A model generated the notes under the pieces. It did no database searches. It saw only the letters and a list, made by a program, of their open reading frames with translations, and was not told the origin of the DNA. A program made the position numbers and the translations under genes. Below are positions 19,551-30,247 of a DNA stretch of 64,000 nucleotides, piece by piece (within the stretch, counting starts at the first letter, position 1; every line of letters begins with the position of its first letter). The stretch covers positions 1 to 64,000 of the forward strand of contig CAIVSK010000191.1 in NCBI GenBank assembly GCA_903908495.1, given 5' to 3'. The DNA comes from Akkermansiaceae bacterium. Its GTDB lineage: Bacteria; Verrucomicrobiota; Verrucomicrobiia; Verrucomicrobiales; Akkermansiaceae.

Positions 19551-19733
19551 TCAAAGGGCTTCCACGTCCAGCACTTGGCGGTCGCGGTAATAGCCACAAG
19601 ACGGACAAGCGATGTGCGATGGCACACGGCTTCCGCACTCGGGGCAGCTCTTGAAGATCGGTGCACGCCAACGGGTTGCGCCGCGGCGCATTTTCTGACG
19701 GCTTTTGGATTGGCGGCGCTTTGGAACGGCCAT
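19551..19733 (-). CDS. rpmF: 50S ribosomal protein L32
   Basis: MAVPKRRQSKSRQKMRRGATRW...CPECGSRVPSHIACPSCGYYRDRQVL. Confidence 0.95.
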   Translation of the reverse strand: MAVPKRRQSKSRQKMRRGATRWRAPIFKSCPECGSRVPSHIACPSCGYYRDRQVLDVEAL

Positions 19734-19749
19734 AGTATTTTCGTATTGT

Positions 19750-20253
19750 TTAGGGTTGGTCCTTAAGGTCCTTGAGAGTGTCGAGAGCCGACCAACGGTC
19801 GTCGCCCTCGGCGCGGGGGGGGGTCTCTTGCCCGCTTTCCGCGGATTTGTCCACTGCTAAATATCGGGAATCGATTTCACAGCCTTGAGCAAGGTCGCCA
19901 TTCTCGCATTTCGGGTCGACCGGAAAGTGGATCAAAACCTCTTCACGTATGGCTTCCGAGGCATCCAAGTCGCCTTCATTACCGATTTCCAAAGAAATTG
20001 CAGCCCGCTCGACCCGGATCGTTTGAATGAACGGATGGACGCTGCGCACGCAGGTGAATTCGAAGGGTGCGCACAGCCAGCCGGTCAGCAGCAATTCCGA
20101 GCCAAAACGCTGGACCCACAAATCGTACTCCAGCGGCCCGGTGGGCTGCGCATCCCCCGCCGGCAGGTCGAACACCTCCGGAGCCAATTCGCCGACAAAG
20201 CTCTTGCCGTCTTCGGGCAAGCACGCCAAGTCGATTATCAAGCGCTTCTTCAT
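19750..20253 (-). CDS. DUF177 (YceD-type) protein
   Basis: Immediately upstream of rpmF; sequence ...GWLCAPFEFTCVRSVHPFIQTI...IREEVLIHFPVDPKCEN fits the DUF177 pattern. Confidence 0.8.
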   Translation of the reverse strand: MKKRLIIDLACLPEDGKSFVGELAPEVFDLPAGDAQPTGPLEYDLWVQRFGSELLLTGWLCAPFEFTCVRSVHPFIQTIRVERAAISLEIGNEGDLDASEAIREEVLIHFPVDPKCENGDLAQGCEIDSRYLAVDKSAESGQETPPRAEGDDRWSALDTLKDLKDQP

Positions 20254-20369
20254 GGGCTGAGGCTAGCCCGCCTGCCCGCGCCCGGCAAGCGGCAATTCGA
20301 GGTGGAATTTTCCCAATGGCTCATTTCCCACTCGCCAAGCGCCGTGCTGCGGATAGGTTGTCGTCCGCC

Positions 20370-21428
20370 ATGCCTATCGACGTTTCATTGCTCAGCCGAA
20401 TTTGTGAAGCCCCCGGAGCGCCGGGAAGCGAAAAGGAAATCCGCGCCCTGGTCGTTGCCGAGCTCAAGGGGCTCGCCGACGAGGTGAGGATCGACAATCT
20501 CGGCAGCGTCGTCGCCTTGAAAAAAGGCCGTTCGTCGGCCAAGAAAACCATGGCCGCCGCGCACATGGACGAGATTGGCTTCATCGTCACCCACGTGGAT
20601 GACAAGGGGTTTGTGCGCTTCAATCCGGTGGGCGGCTTTGATCCCAAGACCCTCACCGCCCAGCGGGTCATTCTGCACGGTCGCAAGAACATCTTCGGCG
20701 TCATGGGCTCCAAGCCGGTGCACATCATGTCGCAGGAGGAGAAAAACAAGGTACCGCAGATCAAGGATTACTTCATTGATGTGGGCATGTCCAAGAAGGA
20801 GGTCGACAAGGTCGTGGAGGTTGGGGATTTCGTCACCCGCCACTCGCCGCTGATGGAGTTGGGCGATTGCGTCAACGTCAAATCGCTGGACAACCGTGCG
20901 TCAGTGTTTGTGTTGCTGGAAACCCTGCGCGAATTGAAACGCTCCAAACGCAAACCCGCCTACGATTTTCACGCCGTCTTCACGGTGCAGGAGGAGGTCG
21001 GTCTGCGCGGTGCCCAAGCCTCGGCACTGCAAATCCAGCCGGATTTTTCGTTCGGTCTGGACACCACCATCGCCTACGACGTGCCGGGCTCAACTCCGCA
21101 GGAACGCTGCACCGGCCTCGGCGACGGTGCCGCCATCAAGCTGATGGATTCGTCGGTCATCTGCGATTTCCGCATGATTGAATTCATGAAGGCGGCCGCC
21201 AAACGCCACAAAATCAAGTGGCAGGCGGAAATTCTGGCCGCCGGCGGCACCGATACCGCCAGCCTCCAGCGCATGGTCGCGGGCGGCTCGATCGCCGGCG
21301 CGGTGTCCATTCCCACCCGCCACATCCATCAGAGCATCGAGTCGTGTCACAAACAGGACGTCGCCGCCTGCATCCTGCTGCTGGCCGCCTGTGTTTGCGA
21401 GCTCGACCAGCACGATTGGAGTTTCTAG
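20370..21428 (+). CDS. M42 family metallopeptidase (glutamyl aminopeptidase/endoglucanase-type)
   Basis: AAHMDEIGFIVTHVDDKGFVRFNPVGG; KSLDNRASVFVLLETL; FTVQEEVGLRGAQ; GGTDTASLQ; IPTRHIHQSIE. Confidence 0.92.
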   Translation: MPIDVSLLSRICEAPGAPGSEKEIRALVVAELKGLADEVRIDNLGSVVALKKGRSSAKKTMAAAHMDEIGFIVTHVDDKGFVRFNPVGGFDPKTLTAQRVILHGRKNIFGVMGSKPVHIMSQEEKNKVPQIKDYFIDVGMSKKEVDKVVEVGDFVTRHSPLMELGDCVNVKSLDNRASVFVLLETLRELKRSKRKPAYDFHAVFTVQEEVGLRGAQASALQIQPDFSFGLDTTIAYDVPGSTPQERCTGLGDGAAIKLMDSSVICDFRMIEFMKAAAKRHKIKWQAEILAAGGTDTASLQRMVAGGSIAGAVSIPTRHIHQSIESCHKQDVAACILLLAACVCELDQHDWSF

Positions 21429-21507
21429 TCTGGCAGCAAGCCAAAGCGGTGTCGCGCTGCGCTAGCCACCGCAGTCCACGCCTGCGCCGGCCCTGCGCAG
21501 CGAAGGC

Positions 21508-22764
21508 TTATCCAAGCAAACTCTCAGGCCGCCGCTCCAACACACACCGCCGCAGAGCATCGAGTGCGGCCTGGCTCACGCCTTGCTTGAAATCCGCCCG
21601 GTTGCGGGGCTGGAACACGCTGAATGCGCGGGTGGCTCGATCACGCTGCGCCACGGCGATCCAGGCGGTTCCGACGGGTTTATCCGGGCTGCCACCGGCT
21701 GGGCCGGCGATACCGGTGACTGCCACGGCAAAATCCGCGCCACTGACGGCCAGCGCGCCCTCGGCCATTTGGCGCACAACCGCTTCGCTCACCGCGCCGT
21801 GGGCTGCCAACGCCTCCGGCGCCACGCCTAACAACCCGCATTTCGCCGCGTTGGCGTAGGTGACGAAGCCGTGGGTGAACACGGCACTGGCCCCGGCCAC
21901 GTCGGTGATGCGGTTGGCGATGAGGCCGCCGGTGCAACTTTCTGCGGTTGCCAGGGTCCAGCGGCGCTCGGTGAGCAAGCGCACCACGGTTTGTTCCAGC
22001 GAGCTGCCATCGTCGCTGACGAGCAGCGGGCCAAAGCGTTCCACGGCGAGCGCGCGGGCTTGGTGGAGGGCGGCGGCGCTGCCGATGAGGCGCAGATCGA
22101 CCTCGCCGATGCGGGCGCAATAGCCGAATTCGAGGTTGGGAATGGCGGCGAGACGGGCATCCAGCGTTTGGTGGAAATCACTTTCGCCGATGCCGGTGAA
22201 TTTCAGTTCGATCAAGTCCGGCGGTGTCGCCACTCCGCTCAGTGCCTGCAAGCGCGGTGCCACCTCACCCTTGAACATCGGGTAAAGTTCGCGCGGCGGG
22301 CCGGGCAGCAGGAAAATCGCGGCCTGCGCCGGGCCCGCCAATTGCGGCGGAACATACACCCCGGGGGCCGTACCGTTGGCATTGGGCAAGACCACCGCGC
22401 CGCGCGGAATGAGCACCTGTTTTAAATTGTCACTGGCCATCGGCCGCCCGCGCAGCGCGAAAAACGCCTCCAACGAGACCAGCGCCGCCGCGTCCTGCAG
22501 CAATTCGAGACCGAGCACCTCCGCCGTGATTTCGCGGGTCAGATCATCACTGGTCGGCCCCAGACCACCGGAAACGATGATCACATCCGCCCGCCCAAGC
22601 GCTGAGAGCAGCTCATCGCGGATGGCCACCCCGTCGGGCACGCAGGTCTGGCGCGCCACCCGCAACCCGAGTTTGAACAATTCAGCCCCCAGCCAGGCCC
22701 CGTGCGTGTTGAGCGTCTGACCTAACAACAATTCAGTGCCGGTATTGATGATTTCGATGCGCAT
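21508..22764 (-). CDS. cinA: CinA family protein (competence/damage-inducible; NMN amidase C-terminal domain)
   Basis: MRIEIINTGTELLLGQTLNTHGAWLG...VSGGLGPTSDDLTRE...ATAESCTGGLIANRITDVAGAS...VAVTGIAGPAGGSPDKPVGT. Confidence 0.93.
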   Translation of the reverse strand: MRIEIINTGTELLLGQTLNTHGAWLGAELFKLGLRVARQTCVPDGVAIRDELLSALGRADVIIVSGGLGPTSDDLTREITAEVLGLELLQDAAALVSLEAFFALRGRPMASDNLKQVLIPRGAVVLPNANGTAPGVYVPPQLAGPAQAAIFLLPGPPRELYPMFKGEVAPRLQALSGVATPPDLIELKFTGIGESDFHQTLDARLAAIPNLEFGYCARIGEVDLRLIGSAAALHQARALAVERFGPLLVSDDGSSLEQTVVRLLTERRWTLATAESCTGGLIANRITDVAGASAVFTHGFVTYANAAKCGLLGVAPEALAAHGAVSEAVVRQMAEGALAVSGADFAVAVTGIAGPAGGSPDKPVGTAWIAVAQRDRATRAFSVFQPRNRADFKQGVSQAALDALRRCVLERRPESLLG

Positions 22765-22851
22765 GCCCCTAGCGACATGGTTGCAAGGAAAAATTGCAAG
22801 CGGCAATATTTCACTGGACATCCGGGGTGGGCTCCGGTGAGTCTCCGCTGA

Positions 22852-23886
22852 ATGAAAATGACCTCGCACCTCTGCCGCGCCAGCTTGCTGGCGCTCGTGA
22901 CCCTCACCACCGCTTTCGCCGACCGTGAAGGCTGGACCGCCGACTTCGATGCCGCCAAAAAACAGGCCGCCGCGGAAAAAAAGGATCTGTTGCTCGACTT
23001 CACCGGCTCCGACTGGTGCGGCTGGTGCATCAAGCTCGACAAGGAAGTCTTCCAGCAAGACGCCTTCAAGGCGGGCGTCAAGGACAAGCTGGTCCTCGTC
23101 GAAGTGGATTTCCCAAAAGACAAGTCCAAGCTCAGCGATGCCACCCAGGCCCAGAACGACAAGCTGAAAGATGAATTCAAAATCAAGGGCTACCCCACCC
23201 TCTTCCTCTGCGACGCCAGCGCCAAGCCCTACGCCCAAATCGGCTACGAGCCCGACGGCCCCGAGAAGTACGTGACCCACTTGAATGCACTCATGGAAGT
23301 GCGTGCCAAGCGTGACGCCGCCTTTAGCGCCGCCGACAAGGCCAAAAAACCGCTCGACAAGGCCAAAAACCTCATCGCCGGTCTCAAAACCTTGGATGGC
23401 GAAATTGTCGAAGCCTACTACTCCGACGTCGTCGCCAAGATTGGCGAACTCGACAAGGACGATAGCACCGGTTTCGTGAAGGAGCAAAAGGCCGCCATCG
23501 CCAAGAAGGAAGAAGCGGCTGCCGCCCAGAAAGCCGAGCAAGAGGCCGCCGCCCCCGCCATGAAGGCACTGCAGGAATTCATGCAGTCCAAGGTGATGCC
23601 GCTGATGCAAGCCAAGGACTTTGACAAGGCATACAGCGAGGCGCAGGACTACCTCAAAGCCAATCCCACCCTGCCGGAAGATATCAAGATTGACCTGACC
23701 CTCAACATCGGCCTGCCCCGCTTTATCGAAAAAGCCGACGTGGAAGGCGCCAACAAGTTCCTCGATGAAGTCGTCGCGGCACACCCCAACCACCCGGTCG
23801 CCAAGCAGACCGCCCAAATCAAACAGCAAATCAAGGCGACCATCGAAAAGGCGAAAGCCCAACCGGCCGCCCCCAAGCCTGAGTAA
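22852..23886 (+). CDS. Secreted thioredoxin-family protein
   Basis: Signal peptide, LLLDFTGSDWCGWCIKLDKEVF active site, GYPTLFLCD, long helical C-terminal extension. Confidence 0.88.
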   Translation: MKMTSHLCRASLLALVTLTTAFADREGWTADFDAAKKQAAAEKKDLLLDFTGSDWCGWCIKLDKEVFQQDAFKAGVKDKLVLVEVDFPKDKSKLSDATQAQNDKLKDEFKIKGYPTLFLCDASAKPYAQIGYEPDGPEKYVTHLNALMEVRAKRDAAFSAADKAKKPLDKAKNLIAGLKTLDGEIVEAYYSDVVAKIGELDKDDSTGFVKEQKAAIAKKEEAAAAQKAEQEAAAPAMKALQEFMQSKVMPLMQAKDFDKAYSEAQDYLKANPTLPEDIKIDLTLNIGLPRFIEKADVEGANKFLDEVVAAHPNHPVAKQTAQIKQQIKATIEKAKAQPAAPKPE

Positions 23887-23952
23887 GTACGGCCGCCACA
23901 ACGCCGCGCGCTGCAACCAGCGCAGCGGCCCGGCGGGCACTCCGCCACTCTG

Positions 23953-23979
23953 CGCCCCGGTTCGCCCCGGGGCGTTTTT
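23953..23979 (+). terminator. Rho-independent terminator of the thioredoxin-family gene
   Basis: cgccccgg-ttcgcc-ccggggcg-ttttt: perfect 8-bp stem, 6-nt loop, T5. Confidence 0.85.
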
Positions 23980-24103
23980 GCGTGCACGGTCCCCAAGAAA
24001 TGTCCTTGCCAGCCGACAGGCCGGGAACTACCAGTTTCCCCGCAATCCAGCCCTTGGGCCTCTATCAAATCAGAGGAAAACCAACCCCTGGGGATTTCAC
24101 GCC

Positions 24104-27100
24104 ATGAGCCGACCCATCTGTCCGATTTCTCCTCCAGAATCCCTTCGACCCAGGTTCACTTCCCCCCATTGGGCAGACATGGCGCAGCACCGCAGCGCCA
24201 GCCCACCGCCCATGCCACGTGCCGGCAGCCCGTTGCGCGGATGGGTCGCGGCTTGCCTGGCCCTGGTCTTCCTGCTCCATGGCCGTGCCTGGGCGCTGGA
24301 TGCCGCCGTCATCATCAATGAGATCGCTTATCACCCGCTCGCCGGCGATAGCGAGTGGATCGAGCTGCACAGCCTCTCCGGCGTGGACATCGATCTATCC
24401 GGCTGGCGGCTGGCCGATGCGGTGGATTACACGTTTGCCGAGGGCACTAAAATCCCCGGCCACGGCTTTCTGATCATCGCGGCAACACCGGCCGCGCCGT
24501 CGCTCGCGGGCCTCAACGCGCTGGGCCCATGGACGGGCGCACTCAACAATGCGGGCGAAACCCTCACCCTGGTCAACCGCGACGGACGCACCATGGACGC
24601 CCTCACCTACAGCAATAGCGGCGATTGGCCGGCCGGCGCGGACGGCTCCGGCGCGACCCTCGCGCGGCGCAACAGCGAGTCCGCCAGCCCGGATGTTTCA
24701 AGCTGGGCCGCCAGCGCGGACATCGGCGGCACTCCAGGCCGCAACAACTTCGCAGTGAGTGGCCAGGCACCGACGATAACGATGCCCTCGGACCTCGATG
24801 CGAGCTGGAGCTATTTCGTCGGCACGCCACCCGCAGGTTGGGAGCAGCCGGGCTTTGACGACAGCACGTGGGCGTCCGGACAGTCGTTGTTTTCCGCCGG
24901 CACGCCGGTGCTGGCAGGCGGCAGCGACGGGCTGGCCGGTTACTGGCCGCTCGATGCGATTACCGGCGGCACCACCGCGAACCTCGCGCCGGGCGGCGTG
25001 GCGGCAACCCTTTCAGGCAGCCCGACGATCGTGAGCGACGTGACCCGCGGCAACGTGATCCGATTCAACGGCAGCGGCCAGCGGGTCAACGCGGGCAGCG
25101 CGATCATTCCGGTGATGACCCTCGACAACGATTTCAGCTGGTCGTTCTGGGCGAGCTCGGCAGAAGGCACGAGCACCAATATCATCATTGGCAACCGCTA
25201 CTCGACCACTGCGGGGGCGGACTGGAGTCCACGCGAGTTCATCAAGTTCACCCCCGACCGGTTTGAGTTTCATCACAATGCCGCCGCCGACGACCTCAAC
25301 TACGCCGATCTGACGGCAACCGGCGGGTGGATCCATCACTCGGTGGTCAAGAACGGCAGCACGCTGAGCTACTACCGCAATGGGGCGCTGACCGGCACGC
25401 ACACCATGGTCACTCCCGTTTTCAACCATCCGCAGTCGCTTTACTTCGGCGGCGAACTGACGGACGAATTCTGGAAAGGCAAACTCGACGACGTGGCGAT
25501 CTGGACGAAAGCGCTCAGCGGCCCGCAGGTCGCCAATCTATACACCAAAGCCGCCACGCCGCTGACCGTTTCCAGCGTTGGCACCCAGCGCACGCCGCTC
25601 GCCAGTGCAACGACCTATGGCTTCCGCCGCGCGTTCACCTTCACCGGCACGCCGTCGCGGACGAGCCTTACATTGAAAATGCTCGTCGAAGACGGTTGCA
25701 CCGTTTGGCTCAACGGCACCCAGGTGTACACGCAGAACGATCCGGCGAGCGCCGGCACGGGAACCGCTGATATATCGGCGGACATCCCGCTGCCGAACTC
25801 CGCAGTGCTTCACGGCAACAACGTCATCGCGGTGCGCGTCAGCACCTTCGCCGGCGATCCGGACATGGTCTTCGGCGCGCAGCTCACGCTCAGCGAAACA
25901 TTCCCCTCCCCCGCAGATCAAGCGCCCGGCCTCGTCTTCAACGAAATCAGCCCGGCCGGCACCGGCTTCCAACTCGAACTGGCCAACCCGTCCGCCACCA
26001 CCATCCCGCTGGCCGGCTACTCGATCCGCAGCTCGACCGGTGCCAGCTATACGTTCACCACCGGCACACTGGGCACCGGCGGGTATCTGGTGCTCAGCGC
26101 GGCGCAACTCGGCTTCACCCCGGCTAACAACGACAGGTTGTTCTTGTTCAAGGCCGGCGGCACCGAATTACTGGACTCTCGCCAGGTCAGCAAAAAACTC
26201 CGCGGACTCTCGGCCCAATTCCCCGGCCGCTGGCTCTACCCCAGTGCCGCGACCTTTGGCACGGCAAACGCGTTCACGTTCAACTCCGCCATTGTCATCA
26301 ACGAAATCATGTATGCGCAGCGCCCGCTGACCCAGTCACCTTTCGCGAGCGACCCCGAACAGTGGATCGAACTCTACAACCGCAGCGCAGCGCCGGTGCC
26401 GCTCACCGGATGGAGCTTCTCCGACGGCATCACTTTCGACTTCGCCACCGGCACCACCATTCCCGCGGGCGGCTACCTCGTCGTCTCCAACAACTCTGCC
26501 GCGCTCAAAGTCAAGTGGCCCTCGGTCGCGGCCACCATCACCGGGAATTTTTCCGGCTCGATCAAACACAGCGGCGAACACTTGCAACTCAGTGATGCCA
26601 ACGGCAACCCCGTCAATGAGATGACCTTCCGCAACGACTCGCCATGGCCGGTTGCGGCCAACGGCGGCGGCTCGTCCATCGAACTGCGCGACCCCCGCGC
26701 CGACAACAATCGCCCCGAAGCCTGGGCCGCTAGCAACGAGGCGGCTCGCGGCTCATGGCGGAATTTTTCGTTCACCGCACAGGCCTCTCCGGGCGAGGGC
26801 AGTGATCCGACGCAGTGGAACGAATTCATCTTCGGCCTGTTGGGCGCGGGTTCGGTGATGATCGACGACGTCAGCGTGACGCAGGCTGCCACCCAGCTCA
26901 TTCAAAACGGGTCGTTCGGCAGCGGCGCGGCCGCCTGGCGCTTCCTCGGCACGCACAGCCGCGCCAACGTCATCACCGATCCCTTCGGCAGCGGCCAGGT
27001 GCTGCGCCTCGATGCCACCGACGCCTGCGAACACATGCATAACCACTGCGAAACAACCCTGATTTCCGGCGGGACCGAACATGCGATCAACCCTGCCCTG

Positions 27101-29851
27101 ACCTATACCGTCAGCTTCCGCGCCCGCTGGGTCAGCGGCTCCAACCAGCTTAATTCGAGGCTCTATTTCGACCGCATCGCCCACACCAGCCTGCTGTCCG
27201 TGGCGGCCGGCGGCGGCACCCCGGGTGCCCCCAACACCGCACTCATCACCAACCTCGGGCCGACCTTCACCGGCCTGACCCACACGCCTGCCGTGCCCGC
27301 CGCGGGCCAACCCGCTACCGTCAGCGTGACCGCCAGCGATCCCGACGGCCTCGGCGCGGTCACCCTGTTCTATGCAGTCAATGGAGCCGCCTTCACCAGC
27401 CTGACCATGACCGCGCAGGGCGGCGGGAATTTCTCCGCCAACATCCCCGCCCAAGCCGCGGGGGCCAAGGTGCAATTCTATGTGCAAGCCGCCGATGCCC
27501 TCGGTGCCCTGGGTTTCGCGCCGCCGCTCGGCGCCGCTTCGCGTGCCATCATCCCGTGGGACGACGGCCAGGCGCGGCTCACCCTCAACGGCGTCAACCC
27601 TAACAACATCCGCATCGTCTTGAATAACGCCGATGTAACCACCCTGCACACGCCCACCAATGTGATGAGCAACGACCGCTTGCCCTGCACCGTCATTTGG
27701 AACGAGCGCGACGTGTTTTACGACTGCGGCACCCATCTCCACGGCAGCGAACGCGGACGCGACCAACCCACGCGCATCAGCTATAATCTGCGTTTCCCCG
27801 CCAACAACCTGCTCATGGGCGCGGTCGACTCCCTGGTCATCGACCGCAGCGGCGCCGGCAATCAATCGTCCGAAAAGGAAATCCTCATCAAGCGCGCCAT
27901 CACCCACGCCGGCGGCCTGCCGGGCAGCGAAGACGACATCTGCCGCGTCATCGCTCCCCAGACCGCTCAAACCGGCCCGGCCATCCTCGGCCGCCAGCGC
28001 ATCGTCACCGGAGAATACCTCGACAGTGCCTACGCCAGCGGCAGCAACGGCGAGCTTTTCAAATATGAACTCATCTACTATCCGCTGACAACGGTGGACG
28101 GCAACCGCCAAAGCCTCAAACTGCCCGAGCCCGATGACGTCAGGGGCGTCAACGTCACCAGCCTCGGCACTGACAAGGAGGCGTATCGCTGGCACTGGCT
28201 CATATCTAACAACGAAGACAAGGACGACTACAGCAACCTCATGCCCTTCCTCACCGCGTATGGCCGCGGCAACGACGCGCAATATTTCTCTGACACCGGC
28301 GCGATGATGGATGTGAGCGAATGGCTGCGGGCTTTCGCGATCGAGACGCTCTTCGGCATCGGCGACAACTATGGCACCGGCTCGCAGCACAATTTCTACC
28401 TCTACCACCGGCCGGCGGACGGTCACTGGATTTTTCTCCCCTACGACATGGACTTCACGTTCAACAACGGCTCGACGTCGTCGATGTTCCCGAGCGGTGA
28501 CCTGCAGAAACTCACCGGCACCGCCGCCAACCTGCGCAGCTATTGGGCCCATGTCCGCGACCTCTGTCAGACGAGTTTTTCCAGCGCCTACCTCACCCCG
28601 TGGGCACAGCACTACAATAACTTCGTCAGCGAAGACCTCACCCAATTCATGAGCTATATCGACACCCGCCGCGCCTACGCGCTAGCCCAGCTCGGTGCCG
28701 CCATGCCAACCGTGCCATTCGCGATCACCACGCCTAACGGCACCGCCCCGGTACCCACCGTCACCATCGCGGGCACCGCCTGGGTCGACGTCGCGCAATT
28801 GCGCCTCGCCGGTTCGAGCCTGCCGCTGGCCGTGACCTGGACCAGCCCGAGCACCTGGCAATCCAACATCACCATCGCACCGGGCACCAATGTCATCACC
28901 ATCAACGCCTACGACTCCCTCGGTGCCCTCATCACGGCACCCAACAGCGCGAGCGTCACCATCACCGGTACCGGATCCATCGTGCCCGCCGACGCGACCA
29001 ATCTGGTCATCTCCGAGATCATGTATCACCCGGGCCCGCCTAGCGCCGCGGAAATCGCCGCGGGTTTCACCGATGCCGAGGCATTCGAGTATCTCGAACT
29101 GCAAAACATCAGCCCCACCAACACCCTCTCGCTCGCCAACTGCGCCTTCACCGCCGGCATTGCCATGACACTGCCGACCACCACCCTCGCCCCCGGTACA
29201 CGCGCCCTCATCGTGGGCAACACCACCGCTTTCACCCATCGCTACGGCACCGGCCCGATCATCCTCGGCACGTCCTATCAGCCGGGGAACCTTCTATCTA
29301 ACAGCGGCGACCACCTCACCCTGCTCGCCGCCGACGGCATCGCCATCCGCGACTTCAGCTACGACGACCACGCGCCGTGGCCCGCCCCGGCGGACGGCGG
29401 CGGCTTCAGTCTGGTGCTCATCAATCCCGCCGCCAATCCCGACCACGCCGACCCGGCGAGTTGGCGGGCGAGCACCGCCCTCAATGGCAACCCCGGCACC
29501 AGCGACGCAACCACTTTCTCCGGCAACCCGCTCGGCGACGACAACGGCGACGGCATCGTCAACCTCCTGCAATACGCGCTGGCAGGCACCACCCCGATCA
29601 CCCTCCCGCGCGGCGGCAGCGACGGCAGTTTCCTCACCCTAACGTTCCGCCGAAACCTCGCCGCCGATGACACCAGCGTGACGGTGCAACGCAGCACCGA
29701 CCTAACGACATGGACCAGCGGCAGCGACGTCGCCTACGTCAGCGAAACGCATAACTCCGACGGCACCTCGACCTATATCTGGCGTTCTGCCTACCCACTC
29801 GCCAACGCCCAGCACCATGAGTACCTGCGCCTGCAGGTGACCAAGCCGTAG
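24104..29851 (+). CDS. Very large secreted protein with lamin-tail domains (LTD), LamG-like region and CotH-kinase-like domain
   Basis: Repeated INEIxY...WIELHS/WIELYN LTD motifs, YWPLDAITGGTT LamG-like segment, CotH-like region with FLPYDMDFTFNNG. ATG at 24104. Confidence 0.85.
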   Translation: MSRPICPISPPESLRPRFTSPHWADMAQHRSASPPPMPRAGSPLRGWVAACLALVFLLHGRAWALDAAVIINEIAYHPLAGDSEWIELHSLSGVDIDLSGWRLADAVDYTFAEGTKIPGHGFLIIAATPAAPSLAGLNALGPWTGALNNAGETLTLVNRDGRTMDALTYSNSGDWPAGADGSGATLARRNSESASPDVSSWAASADIGGTPGRNNFAVSGQAPTITMPSDLDASWSYFVGTPPAGWEQPGFDDSTWASGQSLFSAGTPVLAGGSDGLAGYWPLDAITGGTTANLAPGGVAATLSGSPTIVSDVTRGNVIRFNGSGQRVNAGSAIIPVMTLDNDFSWSFWASSAEGTSTNIIIGNRYSTTAGADWSPREFIKFTPDRFEFHHNAAADDLNYADLTATGGWIHHSVVKNGSTLSYYRNGALTGTHTMVTPVFNHPQSLYFGGELTDEFWKGKLDDVAIWTKALSGPQVANLYTKAATPLTVSSVGTQRTPLASATTYGFRRAFTFTGTPSRTSLTLKMLVEDGCTVWLNGTQVYTQNDPASAGTGTADISADIPLPNSAVLHGNNVIAVRVSTFAGDPDMVFGAQLTLSETFPSPADQAPGLVFNEISPAGTGFQLELANPSATTIPLAGYSIRSSTGASYTFTTGTLGTGGYLVLSAAQLGFTPANNDRLFLFKAGGTELLDSRQVSKKLRGLSAQFPGRWLYPSAATFGTANAFTFNSAIVINEIMYAQRPLTQSPFASDPEQWIELYNRSAAPVPLTGWSFSDGITFDFATGTTIPAGGYLVVSNNSAALKVKWPSVAATITGNFSGSIKHSGEHLQLSDANGNPVNEMTFRNDSPWPVAANGGGSSIELRDPRADNNRPEAWAASNEAARGSWRNFSFTAQASPGEGSDPTQWNEFIFGLLGAGSVMIDDVSVTQAATQLIQNGSFGSGAAAWRFLGTHSRANVITDPFGSGQVLRLDATDACEHMHNHCETTLISGGTEHAINPALTYTVSFRARWVSGSNQLNSRLYFDRIAHTSLLSVAAGGGTPGAPNTALITNLGPTFTGLTHTPAVPAAGQPATVSVTASDPDGLGAVTLFYAVNGAAFTSLTMTAQGGGNFSANIPAQAAGAKVQFYVQAADALGALGFAPPLGAASRAIIPWDDGQARLTLNGVNPNNIRIVLNNADVTTLHTPTNVMSNDRLPCTVIWNERDVFYDCGTHLHGSERGRDQPTRISYNLRFPANNLLMGAVDSLVIDRSGAGNQSSEKEILIKRAITHAGGLPGSEDDICRVIAPQTAQTGPAILGRQRIVTGEYLDSAYASGSNGELFKYELIYYPLTTVDGNRQSLKLPEPDDVRGVNVTSLGTDKEAYRWHWLISNNEDKDDYSNLMPFLTAYGRGNDAQYFSDTGAMMDVSEWLRAFAIETLFGIGDNYGTGSQHNFYLYHRPADGHWIFLPYDMDFTFNNGSTSSMFPSGDLQKLTGTAANLRSYWAHVRDLCQTSFSSAYLTPWAQHYNNFVSEDLTQFMSYIDTRRAYALAQLGAAMPTVPFAITTPNGTAPVPTVTIAGTAWVDVAQLRLAGSSLPLAVTWTSPSTWQSNITIAPGTNVITINAYDSLGALITAPNSASVTITGTGSIVPADATNLVISEIMYHPGPPSAAEIAAGFTDAEAFEYLELQNISPTNTLSLANCAFTAGIAMTLPTTTLAPGTRALIVGNTTAFTHRYGTGPIILGTSYQPGNLLSNSGDHLTLLAADGIAIRDFSYDDHAPWPAPADGGGFSLVLINPAANPDHADPASWRASTALNGNPGTSDATTFSGNPLGDDNGDGIVNLLQYALAGTTPITLPRGGSDGSFLTLTFRRNLAADDTSVTVQRSTDLTTWTSGSDVAYVSETHNSDGTSTYIWRSAYPLANAQHHEYLRLQVTKP

Positions 29852-29875
29852 CAGAGATATGGGCTGCTTCCATAA

Positions 29876-30247
29876 TCACCACGTTTGGACCGCGGATTCA
29901 ATGGAAACGGCCAAGGTGGCGCGAAGCCAACCGAACTTTTCCTTCATGAAATCAAAATCAGGGCCGGACGTCACGAAGCTCGCCTTTCCCTTGATCAGGA
30001 AACCGGCACCCATTCCATGCAGGCCCTCAACCTTACTGCTCCCCAATGTGATCAAAACATTCGGATCGTGAGCAATGTTGGCCTCCGTCTTGTGCATATA
30101 ACCGGCGGGAATAAACAGCCGCCCATCTTGCGACAATTTAAGGTAGCTATTCCAAGTGTTGACCATGTGGGGACCATCAGGCCCCAGGCTGGCGATGGCA
30201 ACAACGCCGTCCTTCTGCATGACTTTCTGTAACGTGTCTGGGATCAT
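29876..30247 (-). CDS. Pyridoxamine 5'-phosphate oxidase family (FMN-binding split barrel) protein
   Basis: IPDTLQKVMQKDGVVAIASLGPDGPHMVNTWNSYLKLS...GRLFIPAGYMHKTEANI. Confidence 0.8.
   Translation of the reverse strand: MIPDTLQKVMQKDGVVAIASLGPDGPHMVNTWNSYLKLSQDGRLFIPAGYMHKTEANIAHDPNVLITLGSSKVEGLHGMGAGFLIKGKASFVTSGPDFDFMKEKFGWLRATLAVSIESAVQTW

Noticed and set aside
22765-23940. N-terminal extension of minus-strand ORF 21508..23940
   Set aside because: Lies antisense to the well-supported thioredoxin-family gene; CinA starts at the ATG at 22764, so the extension is a GC-rich shadow frame.
26753-28645. 630-aa minus-strand ORF
   Set aside because: Antisense to the LTD/CotH gene, with shadow-frame composition (Gly/Ala/Val/Asp/Arg-rich) and no recognisable domain.
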